This document shows positions 1 to 62,700 of a stretch of 64,000 nucleotides of DNA, piece after piece. The notes under the pieces are model-generated. The model made no database searches, had not been told where the DNA came from, and was given only the letters and a program-made list of their open reading frames with translations. This stretch comes from Glandiceps talaboti (lineage: Eukaryota > Hemichordata > Enteropneusta > Spengelidae). Location: assembly GCF_964340395.1 (NCBI RefSeq), contig NC_135557.1, positions 8,115,209 through 8,179,208 of the forward strand, in the 5' to 3' direction. Positions within the stretch are counted from its first letter, which is position 1, and every line of letters begins with the position of its first letter. The position numbers and the translations under genes were made by a program.

Positions 1-374
1 AATAGCTTGGTGGCGTAGTGCCCCTTAGAAAACGAGAGACAGAAAGACCATTAATGATAATAATTTTATAATGCAATGCGTTATTTGCGTAATTTTGTGA
101 TTCTAAGCATTATCTTAAGAATACACGCTTCAATTTCAAATACTTTCATTGGTATATTCATTAAAATGATAAAAATGCACATGTCCGAGAAGGATTATTG
201 GTGTCGCTTTTAATTTTAATGATTTTTGGTGATAAGACAATATCTGAAGAATGCAAGCTTACATTTTCATATAATTTACCATACACTGAGTATAACAAAT
301 TATAGGTGTCCTCTATACCTGGTCGATGTTCTCTTTATTTTAATTACTTATTTTTACTTATTTACATAATTACT

Positions 375-705
375 TAACTTTTCAAATGAAGTACAACCTA
401 AGGTAGCCCAGAATTTCACAATATAACCGAAATGGGTCAATTCCTGGAGAACTAAAGCTGATCGCTGATGTTGAACTTTTCAAAGATGAACTAAAAGTAC
501 ACCTGTTTAAACAATATTATAAACTGCATTGATTTATTACCATGTGTTTTTTATTAAGTTGTCATTTTAACCTTTTTTGTAATTATTGTAACCGGTTTGT
601 TGTTTTTAGCTCTCTCTGTTTGATTGTTTTGCCACGTTTTGAAATCTATTTTATGTACAGCGCTTTCGAATATTAATGAATAGAAAAAATAAATAAACTT
701 TAAAC
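375..705 (+). mobile_element. 3' end of a LINE (CR1/L2-like), truncated
   Basis: An open stretch at 431-532 ends in a stop codon at 530-532. It reads like the C-terminal tail that many LINE ORF2 proteins share, with SIPGELK followed by ELFKDELKVHLF. It is followed by a short 3' UTR with TGTACAGCGCTTTCGAAT at about 653-671 and an A-rich AATAAATAAACTTT tail, typical of CR1/L2-like 3' ends. Nothing upstream in the window restores a reverse transcriptase, so this is a 5'-truncated copy. The family assignment is an inference from the motif and tail. Confidence 0.55.
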
Positions 706-1841
706 TTTGTGGGAGGCATTCACTCTTTGAAAAGTGTCCCCCCCCCCCATAACTCCCCCTCTTATGAATACACCAGTATTTTGAATATAGATTTATACTA
801 GTATTCAATTACTTGTGAATATGTCGGTCAACAAATATACGTTCCACAATAAAAGGAGTTGTCAAATATCCTTCCTCGTCCGTTGATAAACCACAACCTC
901 AGGAGTAAAAGGAGTGATACATTATTATGTTGAATTAAACGAAATTTAAAAAATATAAAATTTACAAGAACATTCAAATTCACTGCTCACTTTGATGAAA
1001 ATTGAATTTTAAAAAAATATAAAATTTACAAGAACATTCAAATTCACTGCTCACTTTGATGAAAATAGAATTTCTTAAAAATTGCAAACAAACTGTGAAA
1101 TGTTAATACAAAGACAATGGTATAAAATATATTATAAGATATATAATTAAGGGTATATTGTACATATTAATTGGATATATGATATGCACAAATTGATTTT
1201 GTAAGATATATAATTTGACTTAAAATGAAACAATCTCCAAGGCACACAAATGTACATTTGAACAAAATAATATCACACAACTAAGACTTTAAAATGTAGA
1301 AATAGGATAGAGAAAGATTCAACAAAAAGAGTCAAATTATTGTCATACATTGATAACTAAGTGATATTTATATTTAAAGTTGTAATATTAATACAGCCAT
1401 GAAAAAGTTAAGGTAATACTAGTATCTAATGATTCGTCTAAATATAAATATGGATGAACTTCATTCCGAAATTAAGGGTAAACACTTGCACTTTAGGTAG
1501 TACTACTACTAGTAGTAAATGACATAGATGATGTCGACCCCAATGGAAAGGGAAGGGTGATATTGCAATTATAAGACATGACCTTTCTACTAGTATCTTT
1601 GTATTTGACCCAAAGCGTTATTCGTTACCTGTTAGGTTAAAACTGAACCAACGAAAAGCAATTACACTATGTCTCGTATGAAACAATTTTTCATTCTACG
1701 GTCGGTGAGGGCATGTCTGTTAAAGCCAAACCAGATATGTAAAACTAGTGTTAACAACAAAAACTAATGATTTCTGCAGTTTTAAAAAAAAACCATACTA
1801 TATACAGTAAATTTATGATATAATATGCTGAATGTTTTATT
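706..1841. other. Non-coding AT-rich stretch with a 64-bp tandem duplication
   Basis: No coding signal is visible. At about 942-1075 a 64-bp unit occurs twice in direct tandem (TATAAAATTTACAAG starts at 954 and again at 1018), with nearly identical copies. The rest lies downstream of the stop codon of Ig gene A and may include its 3' UTR. Confidence 0.5.
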
Positions 1842-2201
1842 TCACATTGTTTGCATTTTTCTACCATACGTAAATGGTTTCCCCATTTTATTTAAATTTC
1901 TGTCTACCAGTTCATACTTTTTATGGATTCTTCCATCACTTTCCTGAAATAAAGAACAAAAGGTAATTTGTATAGATAAGATGACCAGTGTGTGTTTTCC
2001 AAAAGTTGTACAAAAAAGATGGAAATGAGATGGGAAATGGATAACTTAAATAAAGTCAAGCTTTAGTATACTATAAGGGGGATGCTGTTTCAAATTCTGA
2101 ATATTTTATATTATGCATTGTGTTACAAATACAATATTGTCAAAACGCACACATCTCAACTTGGGTTAGTGTGTATATGCTTAATGTGTGTGTATCTGTA
2201 C

Positions 2202-2250
<49 letters not shown>

Positions 2251-4702
2251 GCCTATGTGTATGTATGCGCGCGCTTGTCTGTGCGCACTTTAGTGTGTTT
2301 ATTGATATCAACAAAGTCTGTTCCTGTACAGTGAATCGTGTCTTATAATTTACCTTCGAATCTTTGTTTCCTTGTTTGTGGCCACGTCGACGACGACACA
2401 ATCGAACGACACAAAACAACACACCGACAACAACTATTATGGCTAGAATTCCTGATACTATGATTACAATAGCTATTAGGAAGGGTAGTCCAAACAATTC
2501 CTTCTGTTGGTCTAGGAAAAGTAACGTGATAAAAAAAAGAGATAATTTATTTATAGAATGGAATCTTAGACACGCTTTCAATCGAACAGCTAGCTTTATA
2601 TACATTTTATATTTAATAGTGAAACACTATGCCGATTACCTTTCTGTGTTAATCTACACTGTCACATTTACAAAGGGTCCAAGGATCACTCCACATTTAC
2701 AAAGGGTCCTAGGATCATTCCACGAAAAAAAAATATTATGATCCTACCACAGTGCGTTTTAAAAAGGACATTGGTGACTTTAGTTTGTAAGGTGTGCATG
2801 ACGGGGCGCCCTCATACATCTATAGATATATTAGGCCGGAGAGGGCATAGTGACATGGCGTATCGTACAGGCTAATTGCGACTTAAAGTGAATGTGATAG
2901 AAATTAGCTTGTTTTAAAGCAAACATCGTTACTATTACGTGCATACGAAACGGTTGGTATAACCTATTCTCTTTGCTCAATACTTTTCTTTGTCAAAATA
3001 TGATCAATTTCAAATCAGTCTTAGTGTAGAGACAAAATCATTCACGTTATTTCACTGTCCTACATTTAAACTTGGAGCCCAACTAAAATTCAACACTGCA
3101 CTAGCACTAGCTGTAACAGGATAATTATATTTTCGATCAGACAAACAACAATATATTCACTGAAAATTGTTAAAATAGCAATAATTAAACATGGCATTGG
3201 TTAGAATTGCTACTCATAGTTTGAAATTATGACTTACCTTTACTTTCTTCACTGTGGGATTTATCTGTATCTGTTAAAAATTTAATGAGAAAAAATAGTT
3301 TAAAAGAATTTCTATCACATGTTAAGGCATTGAGGTGCGAGATTTAACTAGAGTTCAACGTACGTGCGTGTAGTTTAAATCGATATATATATATATATAT
3401 GAACAATTATAAGTACAATACAAATTGTGGAATTGTTTATCAAAACTTTAGTCGGTCACCATGGTCACATTGGAGGAAAAACGAACGTTTATTGGAGCTA
3501 TTGGCGCAATAGTCGTAAAATATGACTTAATTATAACACTTACTTACGACCACCTGCAATGTAGTTGAATGTTGCACTATATTATCCTCGGACTTATCGA
3601 GTTCAGCCGTACATTTATACACGCCTTCATCTGGTATTTGCACATCATAAATTATGAGAAATGTCATTGCTTCATTTATGGAGTATTTATCATCTTCCAC
3701 GTACTTGTCCACCCCGGATACAAACCTCTGAGCTATGAATGAATCGTCACTTCTTCCCCATCTAACTGTAACGATTTTGTCATCCGTTGCCATGGCAAGG
3801 CAAGACAAGTTGACAGATGCTCCAACAAAGACATTAACAGTATTGGTATCAGTAGTAATAATTTTGTAGGCTGGAAAAATAAAGTATTTAAAAAATTTAA
3901 TATTTGTAATTTTGTTTAGATAATTAGTACATCTATTGTTTTTGTTCTATTGTCATTCATGATGAAGTACTGTATGTACCTCGTGCTGTGGCTCCTTATC
4001 TGTCTGCCTCTGTCTCTGTCCCTACATCAGTCTCCCTCAGTCTACGTCACTCTCTCGACACACACATATAGAGACATATAGACAAATAAACATATAGACA
4101 GGCACATTTGCTTACAAACTGTTAAATCTCCGTGTGGCTCTTTCACGGACATTAAGCAAACTGACCAGCATTATTGACAGTTTGTAGTCAAAAACTCTCA
4201 GCTTATCAAATTATATTATTTGTATTGGTTATTTCAAATTTCCGTGTTCTCAATTGTTGAGGAAATGCTCTAATGCTTATTACCTGTCGATGATCCTTTT
4301 ACAACTTATGACCGATTTGGCTGTATATGGTGTCAAAAAGCTCAAAGCATGTTAATTTATGGTCACTTATTGCTTATGTCAGTATTTCAAGGGGGTGACA
4401 GTAATATCGCTATGCCAGAGCAGCTAGAGAGGTGTTTAAAGTATAGTTCGTGCCAAATAGTAATAAGCTGCAGATCAGCTATTGCCTGTCATGACACACG
4501 GAAAAGTGTGTAAAAGGAAGTGAAAAATAAATATTCGCCGCTAATTGTCGTTTATATGTTTGCCTATACTGTACGGAAAGTAATATTCATGATTGTGAAA
4601 TGCAGTGATGAAAATAATAACTATCTTTAATTTGCACTTATTCTTTGCATCGATCTACCCACTACGTTGAGAAAGAGACAGAGACAGACAGAGACAGACA
4701 GA

Positions 4703-4787
<85 letters not shown>

Positions 4788-5004
4788 GCAAAAATAACGT
4801 TGTAGTTATGTGTGTATTCTGAACTGAATTTGAGTATAGTCACTAGGGTTTACTACAAAGTGCGTCATACATGTATGTACAAAGTCCACTTCTTACTATT
4901 ATAGTAGCCGAACTTGGAACACTATTTTACACATAATGAACTTTAGGAGATTACTTACCGTTGGCAAGTACTAGCAACAATACAACTTCGACTTGATGAT
5001 ACAT
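1842..5004 (-). CDS. Ig gene A: single-Ig-domain type I membrane protein
   Basis: Five minus-strand exons join in frame: 5004-4959 (signal peptide, MYHQVEVVLLLVLAN), 3870-3544 (Ig domain), 3270-3238 (stalk, DTDKSHSEESKG), 2511-2354 (transmembrane) and 1943-1842 (tail and stop). They give 221 residues. Introns 1-3 are phase 1 and the last is phase 0; donors are GTAAGT, GTAAGT, GTAAGT and GTAAAT. The Ig exon has the canonical first Cys, Trp (VRWG), DEGVYKC and an NLS glycosylation sequon beside the first Cys. The two Cys are about 62 residues apart, between V-set and I-set spacing. A hydrophobic segment of about 25 residues precedes RLCRRRRG, a stop-transfer signal. The tail holds KKYELV, a YxxPhi-type tyrosine motif. 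It is a tandem paralogue of genes B and C. Cell-surface recognition is inferred from the fold; the ligand is unknown. Confidence 0.8.
4694..4786. repeat. (GACA)n microsatellite in intron 1 of Ig gene A
   Basis: About 23 GACA units follow an imperfect GACAGA lead-in from about 4674. The open frames across it are low-complexity translations of the repeat, not proteins. Confidence 0.9.
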
Positions 5005-5352
5005 TCTCACCACCCAAACTACTATTTCTCTTGACGTGTGCACTTGGGTAGTCTAGTATTAGGGAAATTCCGCGAAGAATAGCAATCTGACATCTAGCTA
5101 CCATATATAGGTATTGAGAGACGTATACGTGTTTACAGTGGAGAGGAGATATCACAACAACCACAACAAACGACCGACGTCATGGGTTTCGATACGTCAA
5201 CCCCCCCCCCCCTCCCAGTACTATGGTCACATGAACTCTTTACAATTAAGTTATACATGTAGGTCAATGTACACACCACTTGGTGCTACTATTACACATA
5301 GACTAAAGTATCCCATAATATTAACACTACTCGAAAATCATGTGACATGTAC
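4860..5352 (-). repeat. Duplicated 5' block of Ig gene A (copy of 9290-9792)
   Basis: The signal-peptide exon and its upstream DNA are repeated 4,440 bp away in front of gene B. The 35-base stretch ending TCGAAAATCATGTGACA at 5312-5346 is identical at 9752-9786. The shared block covers the putative promoter, which supports tandem segmental duplication of whole gene units. A GACGTCA half-palindrome (CRE-like) lies near 5175, and a GACGTGA-like version occurs in the B copy. Confidence 0.6.
5101..5110 (-). promoter_or_regulatory. Possible TATA box of Ig gene A
   Basis: On the minus strand the sequence reads CTATATATGG about 97 bases upstream of the ATG at 5004. The aligned position upstream of gene B (about 9572-9580) reads CTATTATGG, a weaker match. 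The upstream block is conserved between A and B. Position and sequence are suggestive only. Confidence 0.35.
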
Positions 5353-5657
5353 TGACAACAAATTCCAAAGGTTGGGAGTACACCTACATGTAATTAGGAA
5401 GTGTCCAAATTTCACTTCCAGGGGGAGGCTGAAGGATGTTCAATTTTCCTGATGTATTTTTATAACCCCCCCCCCCCGGGGAAATCATAGGAAAACTTGA
5501 TGCCCCTCCCCTGAATACTTTTGATCTATGCCACCTGTATAAATTTATACAAATACACACACACACACAAACAAACGGACGGACGAACGAAAAAACAAAC
5601 AAACAACGGACGGACGGACGGACAGAAGGACGGACGGACGGACGGACGGCCAGACAT

Positions 5658-5734
<77 letters not shown>

Positions 5735-5741
5735 TAGATAT

Positions 5742-5840
<99 letters not shown>

Positions 5841-6024
5841 CAAACAAACAAACACTGAGAGACATAGACACACAGTCATGTACTTTCTCTTTCATAGTCT
5901 TCCCTCTCCACCTCCTCGCCATCACTCCACACATACAGAAAACTCATATTCAACATACAGAGACATAAGCATGCACAGGATTGACATGCACACATGGTCA
6001 TTCATACACATGTCACACACACAC

Positions 6025-6122
<98 letters not shown>

Positions 6123-6382
6123 CCCGGTGAGTATCAATCTGCTAAGACAGTGCTCTATACTGCAGTGGCATTCTGAACTACTTGAAAAGACAATAGTCTT
6201 TATTGTGCTTATTTGATAATTTATTCATTATAATTTATTGCATTAGTAGTAAATAAGTTCTGGTTTATACAGCATTTCAAGTTGTATTCTCCTAATTTTC
6301 TTTGGTAACCCTGTCGCTTTTAAAATACACCGCCACATATTTTGTTCAAGAAAGTCAAACTTTGAATATTATTAACAAATTG
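5111..6382. repeat. Intergenic DNA with a compound microsatellite and a (TA)n tract
   Basis: The stretch between genes A and B holds (CA)n, (GACG)n, (GACA)n and (GATA)n blocks in series at about 5555-5841 and a (TA)n tract at 6030-6120. Right after the (TA)n, 6121-6180 is a truncated copy of the hammerhead-carrying repeat seen at 31.1-31.5 kb, in the opposite orientation. AATAAA-type signals on the minus strand near 6213-6235 could serve as the poly(A) signal of gene B. No host gene is visible. Confidence 0.6.
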
Positions 6383-9456
<3,074 letters not shown>

Positions 9457-9792
9457 TCTCACCACCGAATCTGCTATTTGTTCTAGACGTATGCACTGAG
9501 GTATTCTATTATCGGGGAAATTCCACGAACAATAGCAATTCTACGAACCAATACCTAGCTGACATCTTGCTACCATAATAGGTATTGAGACATGTGTTTA
9601 CAGTGGAGGTGACACATCACAGCGGCCACAGCAAACAACATGACGTGATAGGTCTCAATACGTCAATATTCCTTGCCCCCACTTGAAGTTATACATGTGG
9701 GTCAATGTACACAAGGTTTAGTAATACTAAATTACACATAAACCGAAGTATCCCATAATATTAACACTACTCGAAAATCATGTGACAAGCAG

Positions 9793-10146
9793 TGGCAACA
9801 TGCCAACGGTTAGGGGGGGCGCATTGACAGAATGCCGATGTAGATTAATAGGATCAAATTTATTTAAGCTTGACGAAGTGAGATCCAACAAGTTTTTGAG
9901 CAGAATAGCGTTATATCAGCTATTGAATGTTTGGGGACCCCAACTAGTATAGTAGAGAAAGAAATCAAATAAACTCATTAAAATATATTTCCATAGTTTG
10001 TTTTAGCTTGAATCACAACTTTGACGGGTTATCCACGGTAAAAAAACTTGAGGACTCAAGTGGAGTTTATACTTAACAAACAAACATACCTATTGCATGT
10101 GCTCCATGGTGATAATACTTTGTCAACGACAAGTATACAAACTCAA

Positions 10147-10181
<35 letters not shown>

Positions 10182-10285
10182 AACAAACAAACAGAAACAG
10201 TGTCTCCCTATATATGACCACGCCAAACATACACAAACTCCATACAACACAGTCAATACACAGGGGCATACGTATTCACACAACG

Positions 10286-10330
<45 letters not shown>

Positions 10331-10678
10331 CAGACAGTACATATACACTAAAATAGTATATACTAAAACTGTCACAAACACCATGGTCACATGCAAGAAT
10401 CATAACAAGTGACTATATTCTTTATTCCATGTAACATATCTTCATTACTTATACATATGTATTTCTATAAGTAAGTAGTAAGTTCACATATGAAATACAT
10501 TGTTCTGATTGTCTTTCCAACATGGTAACCTTGTCCGTAAGCTTGTTTTAAAAGCAACCCCCGCCACACATTTACTTCAGGCAACACCAAGTATAGATTT
10601 GAATAGCAACATTAAACACAATAGTCTACCATATAATGGCCATTATTCATAAATTCACTATGCTTTTGTACTCGTCAC
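9793..10678. other. Intergenic stretch between Ig genes B and C with two (CA)n tracts
   Basis: (CA)n tracts lie at about 10151-10180 and 10288-10330. TTTATT at about 10423 reads AATAAA on the minus strand, a plausible poly(A) signal for gene C about 250 bp past its stop. The 3' flank (10440-10760) is homologous to 6240-6470 downstream of gene B. No gene is seen. Confidence 0.5.
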
Positions 10679-14612
<3,934 letters not shown>

Positions 14613-15667
14613 TCTCAGTGTTGTTTTTTTCAAAAACTGATTTCTTCTCTGACACTCAAGTCATTTGAGACTGTAAAACCAATGATACGTCATATTAATT
14701 CTATGAAATATAGCTATTTTCAGATATCTGTTTACTCACGAGGTCAAAGGACCCACGACATTAAGCTTACGAACACGGTGCATATTGGCGATCAACCAAC
14801 AATCGTGCGTACAGTAAATACCGGTGCAGTCAAGATAAAACCAGTTTCGGTCCTATTATTTCAAGTGTATTTGCCACCCTTTCTGTGCTCTTTTATGGAG
14901 GAAATGAATAAGGAAGGTAGACAGGTAATGTATTACCGTGTTTGTGTATTTTTAAACTTTGGTTTTTACATGTTCGTGAGTATAGTTCGCGTTTATTATT
15001 ACATCCCATAATCTACCTAACAGTCATGTGACCTCTAGGTGAACAGGTAAACTGTTAAAATACAGATTAAAAAGTTCCACAAGAAACTTGGTGTACGATA
15101 AGGTTTGGAAGAAATATTAGATGAATAAGAAATCCTGAATGCATAACTTAATACATAAGGAAAATAAAGTCATTTTCTGAAGGTGTTTGCTATACTCGTA
15201 ATCGTGTATTCGTCCATCGGTATGATATAGTTTATCGTGTACCACAGTCCCTCTATCAGGGCTGTGCGAGTACCAAAGGTCGCATTGCAATGTTGCCAGT
15301 GACTACTAAACGTATACCACTCTATCCTAACAGCTGCAGTATTAGTTGCCATATTGTGAAGGACATAGTGTCTCTGTACGGATAGAAATAATAGGACTGT
15401 AACAGATATTACCCTCCTAGGAATACTGTTATACTAGAACTTGGAAGTTTGATTTTAGTGGAAACAGTCTTTACGGTGAGTATAGTAAAACAGGATAACC
15501 GCGGTAGCAAGGCTACTGTAATTATTTGTGATGTAATTTCCGGTTTCGTTCATTTTTTGGTATCACGTGCATATATATAATATTCTGGTATGTGTATTCT
15601 TGCACTGACAGACAACGTTGTTATTTATATTCCACCCACAGAGCTAACGCAGCATGTAACCCTTGGA
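14613..15667. promoter_or_regulatory. Divergent intergenic region between Ig gene C and the ZU5 receptor
   Basis: About 1.05 kb separates the two start codons, which point away from each other. The stretch has no convincing coding exon and is mostly free of simple repeats, unlike its surroundings. A shared or bidirectional control region is a reasonable inference, but no specific factor sites can be assigned with confidence. Confidence 0.35.
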
Positions 15668-57420
<41,753 letters not shown>

Positions 57421-58415
57421 TGTGGTTAGTGCCCTGTTGTTTAACTATCTCAATATTCTTGATATTTATAAACTACTTGCGACAAAACCCAGACGATATA
57501 TGATGCAATGAATTAATAATTTCTCGTTCATAACACTATCCACAACCATAGCAACAGTCAAATGATGCTAGATATCGTAGGTATAAGAACGGGGGTTGAC
57601 AAATAAGTGTGTATATTCACAAAATATATATACAATGTCCAACCAATCAAATCGGCTGGCAATTACATCATCAATCACAGCCCAAACGTTACGGCTGTGC
57701 TGCAATGCCATTAACACTGTGTTTGTTCCTCTGCATAATTAATGCATCTTAATGTATTCTCCAAATTTCATTTTGACTTGATACATACATTGATGATGAC
57801 AAAAGGCATGTTTCTTATATCTGAACAATGCATACTCCACATTTCATAGACATAGATGATAACATGGGATGTAGGAGCACTAATACAATCCTTATGGTAG
57901 GCATTTAGTTTGCAGCTAAATATTGCCGTCTCCCTCTGCAACTCCACCCCTTGTAATTACTGTCAGAAGACTCCCTTGTTTCTGCACAGGTTCAAGAAGG
58001 GCAATGTATGAACAAACAACAACTTGCTAGCTATACCTTCCGAAGTCATAAAATAATTCTCTCGTTTCTTTCTTCTTGAACCTATCAAAATACTGGAAAC
58101 AGTCTGCTACTGAAGGCCGTCATAGAAGAAAAGAGAGTGATGGGGTACCTACCTCCCATACAACCCAATCCAGGCTCGACCCATTTTATATTTTCCTCTT
58201 AAATCTGTCCGAGTGTATATCGCAAGGTAAATATATCTCGCTGCTTCTTGATTCAATGACACGTCTGTTCATCTTGGTCAACAATCTACTGGCCTGATAG
58301 TGTATTAGTCAATTCACTAGATTCTCATCTAACACCATTTATTACACCTCAACAGTTTAGCACAAGTAAACTAAGGTTCACCTATGGTTCACTAATGCTA
58401 AATGCTTGACAAATG

Positions 58416-58485
<70 letters not shown>

Positions 58486-58850
58486 CCATCTAGTGCAAGA
58501 TATGGGGTTGAATCGGTTTTATTTTAGCTCTCCGCTACGTAGCGAAGGTTAGCAAAGGTAACGAGATCCAAAACTTACTCTTTTACATTCAGACACATTT
58601 TACGAATATACATTAAATATCAGACTGTATTACCGGCATGTTTTTTGCACAAAATAAAAGGTGTACATCGTGTTACCCCTGTTTTATTTCTGTACTCCTT
58701 TTTGGCCGTGGATGTACACAGAGTCACCAATTGCGTTACAAACAGACAACCCTGGTCCCACTTGTTCAGATTCTAAACGTACCCTTTTTCATTCCAACAC
58801 ATTTAGTGATTATACATTGAATATACTGTATTACGGTTACACTAAAACGT
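57421..58850. other. 3' flank of the ZU5 receptor, no gene seen
   Basis: Holds a (GT)n tract at 58419-58482 and short open frames on the plus strand (58076-58297, 58638-58820) without motifs. Related sentences of sequence near 58560-58620 and 58780-58830 (TTACATTCAGACACATTTTACGAATATACATT and a variant) suggest a diverged duplication of about 200 bp. Confidence 0.35.
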
Positions 58851-59751
58851 GAAAACAAACGTGATTCTGTTATATTGAAAATTCTGAGTTTCAGAAATTA
58901 CAACTACATGCGGGTCTTTAGAATACACATTGTATTAATTGGAAGATCAGTGCTATACCGTCGGCTGAAAATTTGGATATCTGTATAGTCATTACAGAGA
59001 CTTGTCTCCAGATCAAGGTGATCCAGTTATTACCGATTTTCCTTCTTCGACCAGCGGCTACATAATCTATAAGCAGTGTTAGCCCATTCCAACCTTGGTA
59101 TCATTGAAAAGCGATCATCTACTTTTCAAACTTCCGAGGCACTGGACATTACTTTTCGATCGTGGAATAACTGTCTTTATGTTAGCGTCTAACGTCATCC
59201 AAAATCAACAAAGAATAAAGTTGACTTCAGCTACTTTATTTTGAAATTCTCAATGCTCATTGAAACAGTTGTACCATCGTCTGGCCACCTTCCAATCACA
59301 GGTGATTTCCATTGTCAATGTGAGGATATCGACTTGCAAATAAGTGTATCGATAGTTTACATGGTATGGGTTTACAACAACATGTATGCAAACCTACACA
59401 TAACAAGGGTCATACTCTTGACTTGCTATTATCGACTGATCGACTGATCAGTTCTTGCACTCTGTCAGGGGCGGCGACTCTCCTGTCATGAATTTGTAAT
59501 TACCGTGTTTGGGTTCTGACATGACACTGTTTATACATGTTGCCAAACACCCATTTAAAAAATTTAATATCTTTTATTATATACATAGACCCTCATATTC
59601 CGAAGGTGTGACGTGAAAGTACAGTAATATGAAATCCATACATTTCATATTATTATACTTTGACGTCACACTATAGTAATATGGTCAGAACTACTTTGAA
59701 TTATTTGTAAACATCATTAACCTGTACAGTTACGATGTTGTTGTTGTTGTT

Positions 59752-59791
<40 letters not shown>

Positions 59792-62700
59792 GAAAATATA
59801 GTTTCCTTGCTATTCATGGATTGCCAAACATCGATCACCATCATCAGTATAAACAGTGAACAAATACACCTCCTTTGGACACATATATCGCCTTTCGTAC
59901 AGCCAATAACGTACGTAGACATACTAACATCAACATTGTAAAAACTTCCAGTTGTGATAGTTGCGTATCGCAGTGAAATCGTTGTCCGTTAAATTCAACT
60001 ATTGATAGAATTTTTGAACGACTTTTGAAAATGTGTTTTTGAAAGTTTCACAATGTTTTCGACATTTTAACTTGCCAGTGTTGATGTGTTTAGCGTATGA
60101 CTCGTCTGAGCCGAGTTCTATTCATAACCGGTCGAGCATCCGTTTGTTAGTCAATGTCTCCATATGTCTCATTTTTTCCGATGAAAGTGTCTATATTTAT
60201 ATTTTGTCAAAGAATTAATCACTGCTCTTGACAAACGTCCCGTCGTTGGCAAAATGTTCCCTACCTGAAAGTCTGTGGTGTAATTTTACTGATCTCAACA
60301 TATACGTTAGTAGTAGTAGTAGTAGTAGCGACGGCAGCTGTCGCAATGGACTTCATTCTGAAAACAGAATGAACATAACAGCTGAGCCCTGTAAAATTAA
60401 TGCGCGTTCAGCGTAAGTTTGAGAATATTTTAGTTTAAAATTGTCATTATAATAGAAATTAATAGTGGGGTGTATGCATATTATAAATCAAAAATTTCCC
60501 GACATTTCTCATTCGTGCTACGTCACGTTGGACTCGTGATTCCCGTATGTCTGTATCGGCTCGGAGGGATACGGCCGAGATAAGGGGAGTCATTCGATGA
60601 CTTAGCACTCATTCGGAATACTGTGAGATTATAGATAATTATTGCAATGACATATATCGGAGTCAAAACAATAGGTACACTAATATCGTATGTCTGGAGA
60701 TGTCATTCAAGTTAAAGTTTAGTGTCCTTGACCTATTGATATCTTAAATTCTCATCTCATTTGCATGATTTATTGTAACGACCATAGCGTCACATGTACA
60801 GATTTTCGAGACTTGGATTTTTGACCGCCGAGCTGTGAGCATCTGAGGAACTCATTGCCTTGGTCTAGGGGGGTACGTGTGAGGCCGTGAGGCCGAACTC
60901 GTCAGGGCTTTGATAAATAAAGTCTATATCCACATTCCACCACATACATGGTCTTGTATGCAGTTTATCGTTTTACTACAATGCAATGAATAAAGATTTG
61001 TTATTGGTGGAGAATCCAAACCCATGTCACGTTCATAGAGGAAAGTCTTCAAAATACCAAGTCTGGAACCATGACAAGCAAACAACATGTCAAGCTGTAG
61101 ACGACTGACGATGGAGTTGAAATTTGGAAACCCGACTGTTATCCAAGCAAGAACTATGAGAAGAGAAGACAAAACTAAAACAAAAAGTATAAATAAAATC
61201 AAACAACAGAGCGTGAACGCTTTTATATGAAAACCGAACTATTACGTGAACTCTGAACTATTTAAATATACGGTATTTAATTAGTTTTCATGTTCGACAA
61301 CTTTATGCGGTGGTCTCGTCGTCACTTAAATTAGTTGGATTAGTTTGGTTAAAAATTTCGATACTGTTGCAGTTCGACAGAGAAAGCCGATTTCGCTGAT
61401 TTATTGTTATGTCTGCCCTTTAGAGACGAGAACTCCTATCGAATATTCTACTTCTAGTCATCAAGCACTTTCTTCACGTGGGTTGAGAACGGGGTTGGGA
61501 GAGATTTTTAATTCTATGATGTCCCTGATCACATCGATAATGTGGGTTGGGGGGGTATTGGTTCAGTGGTAATCGTTTTTTGGTCTCGAATTGTAAATTG
61601 AAGTTCCTCTTCTGTAATGTATCCTATATATGAGGTGAAGTTTTCTTGACTACGCATACAATCTCATCCATATTCTCATCAACTATATGGTACGTAAATT
61701 TCTAACAGAAACGATCACATATTCTAATATGCCAGAATTGTATATGTACTTTACTTTTAATTCTCATGGAAAGAGAGGGGAATGTCGTATTTTTATTTTA
61801 TTGTTACAGCTTGGGACAAGCCTTGGAGGAGAAATAACAATGTCTTGAATTTGTAATTATCGTGTTTGGGTTCAGACATGGCGTTCTTTATACATGTCGC
61901 CAAATATTAAACACCCGGTTAGAGAAATGTATATCTTTTATTGCAGTGACTCACATTGGAGTCGAGACAATAGATACACTAATATCGTATGTCTGGACAT
62001 GTCAATCAAGTTAAAGTGTCCTTTGTTTCATTTCCATGACGCTCATAAGTATGCAATAGTTATTGTTAACTTAAAAGCTCATCTCATATGCGTGACTTAT
62101 TGTAACGACCCTAGCGTCGCAGATTCAGGACTGAATTTGACCGCCAAGCTCCCAGCTCTGGCTATGGATTGAGGCCGAACTCAAGGCTTTAATAAATAAA
62201 GTCTATGATTCCCGTTACATCACATACATCGTCTCGTATGCAGTTTATCCTTTCCCAATAATGACAGATCAAAAAGATTTGATACTCTAATCTCTGATCA
62301 AAGTATCGTTTCTTTCTGTTTGAAAATTTAGCGATCTCCAAATGGTATGTTCATCCACTCATACAACAAAGGAATTTCCAAACAAATGACAAGGCTGACT
62401 TGCATGACAAAATTGCAGTCAGCATGGCAGACAATCTACCTGTTATGAATGCCGAATGCCTGTCAAAATTTTATCATGATGAAACTATTAGTAAGTTACT
62501 GGATGCGATTGTCCCTGTAACAGTAAGAAGAAGTCGCCGAGAAAGTGTTTTTGTGAGGAACTACTGTCACTTAGAAAAGAATTGCAAATAAGTGGTGCAC
62601 CCCTCTACTCCATATCGATAGACACATCTTCTATACTAAGCGGATTGAATTCTTTAATCGTTGTGATGAAGTTTAGTCAGTTTTATTCAGGAAAAGCATC

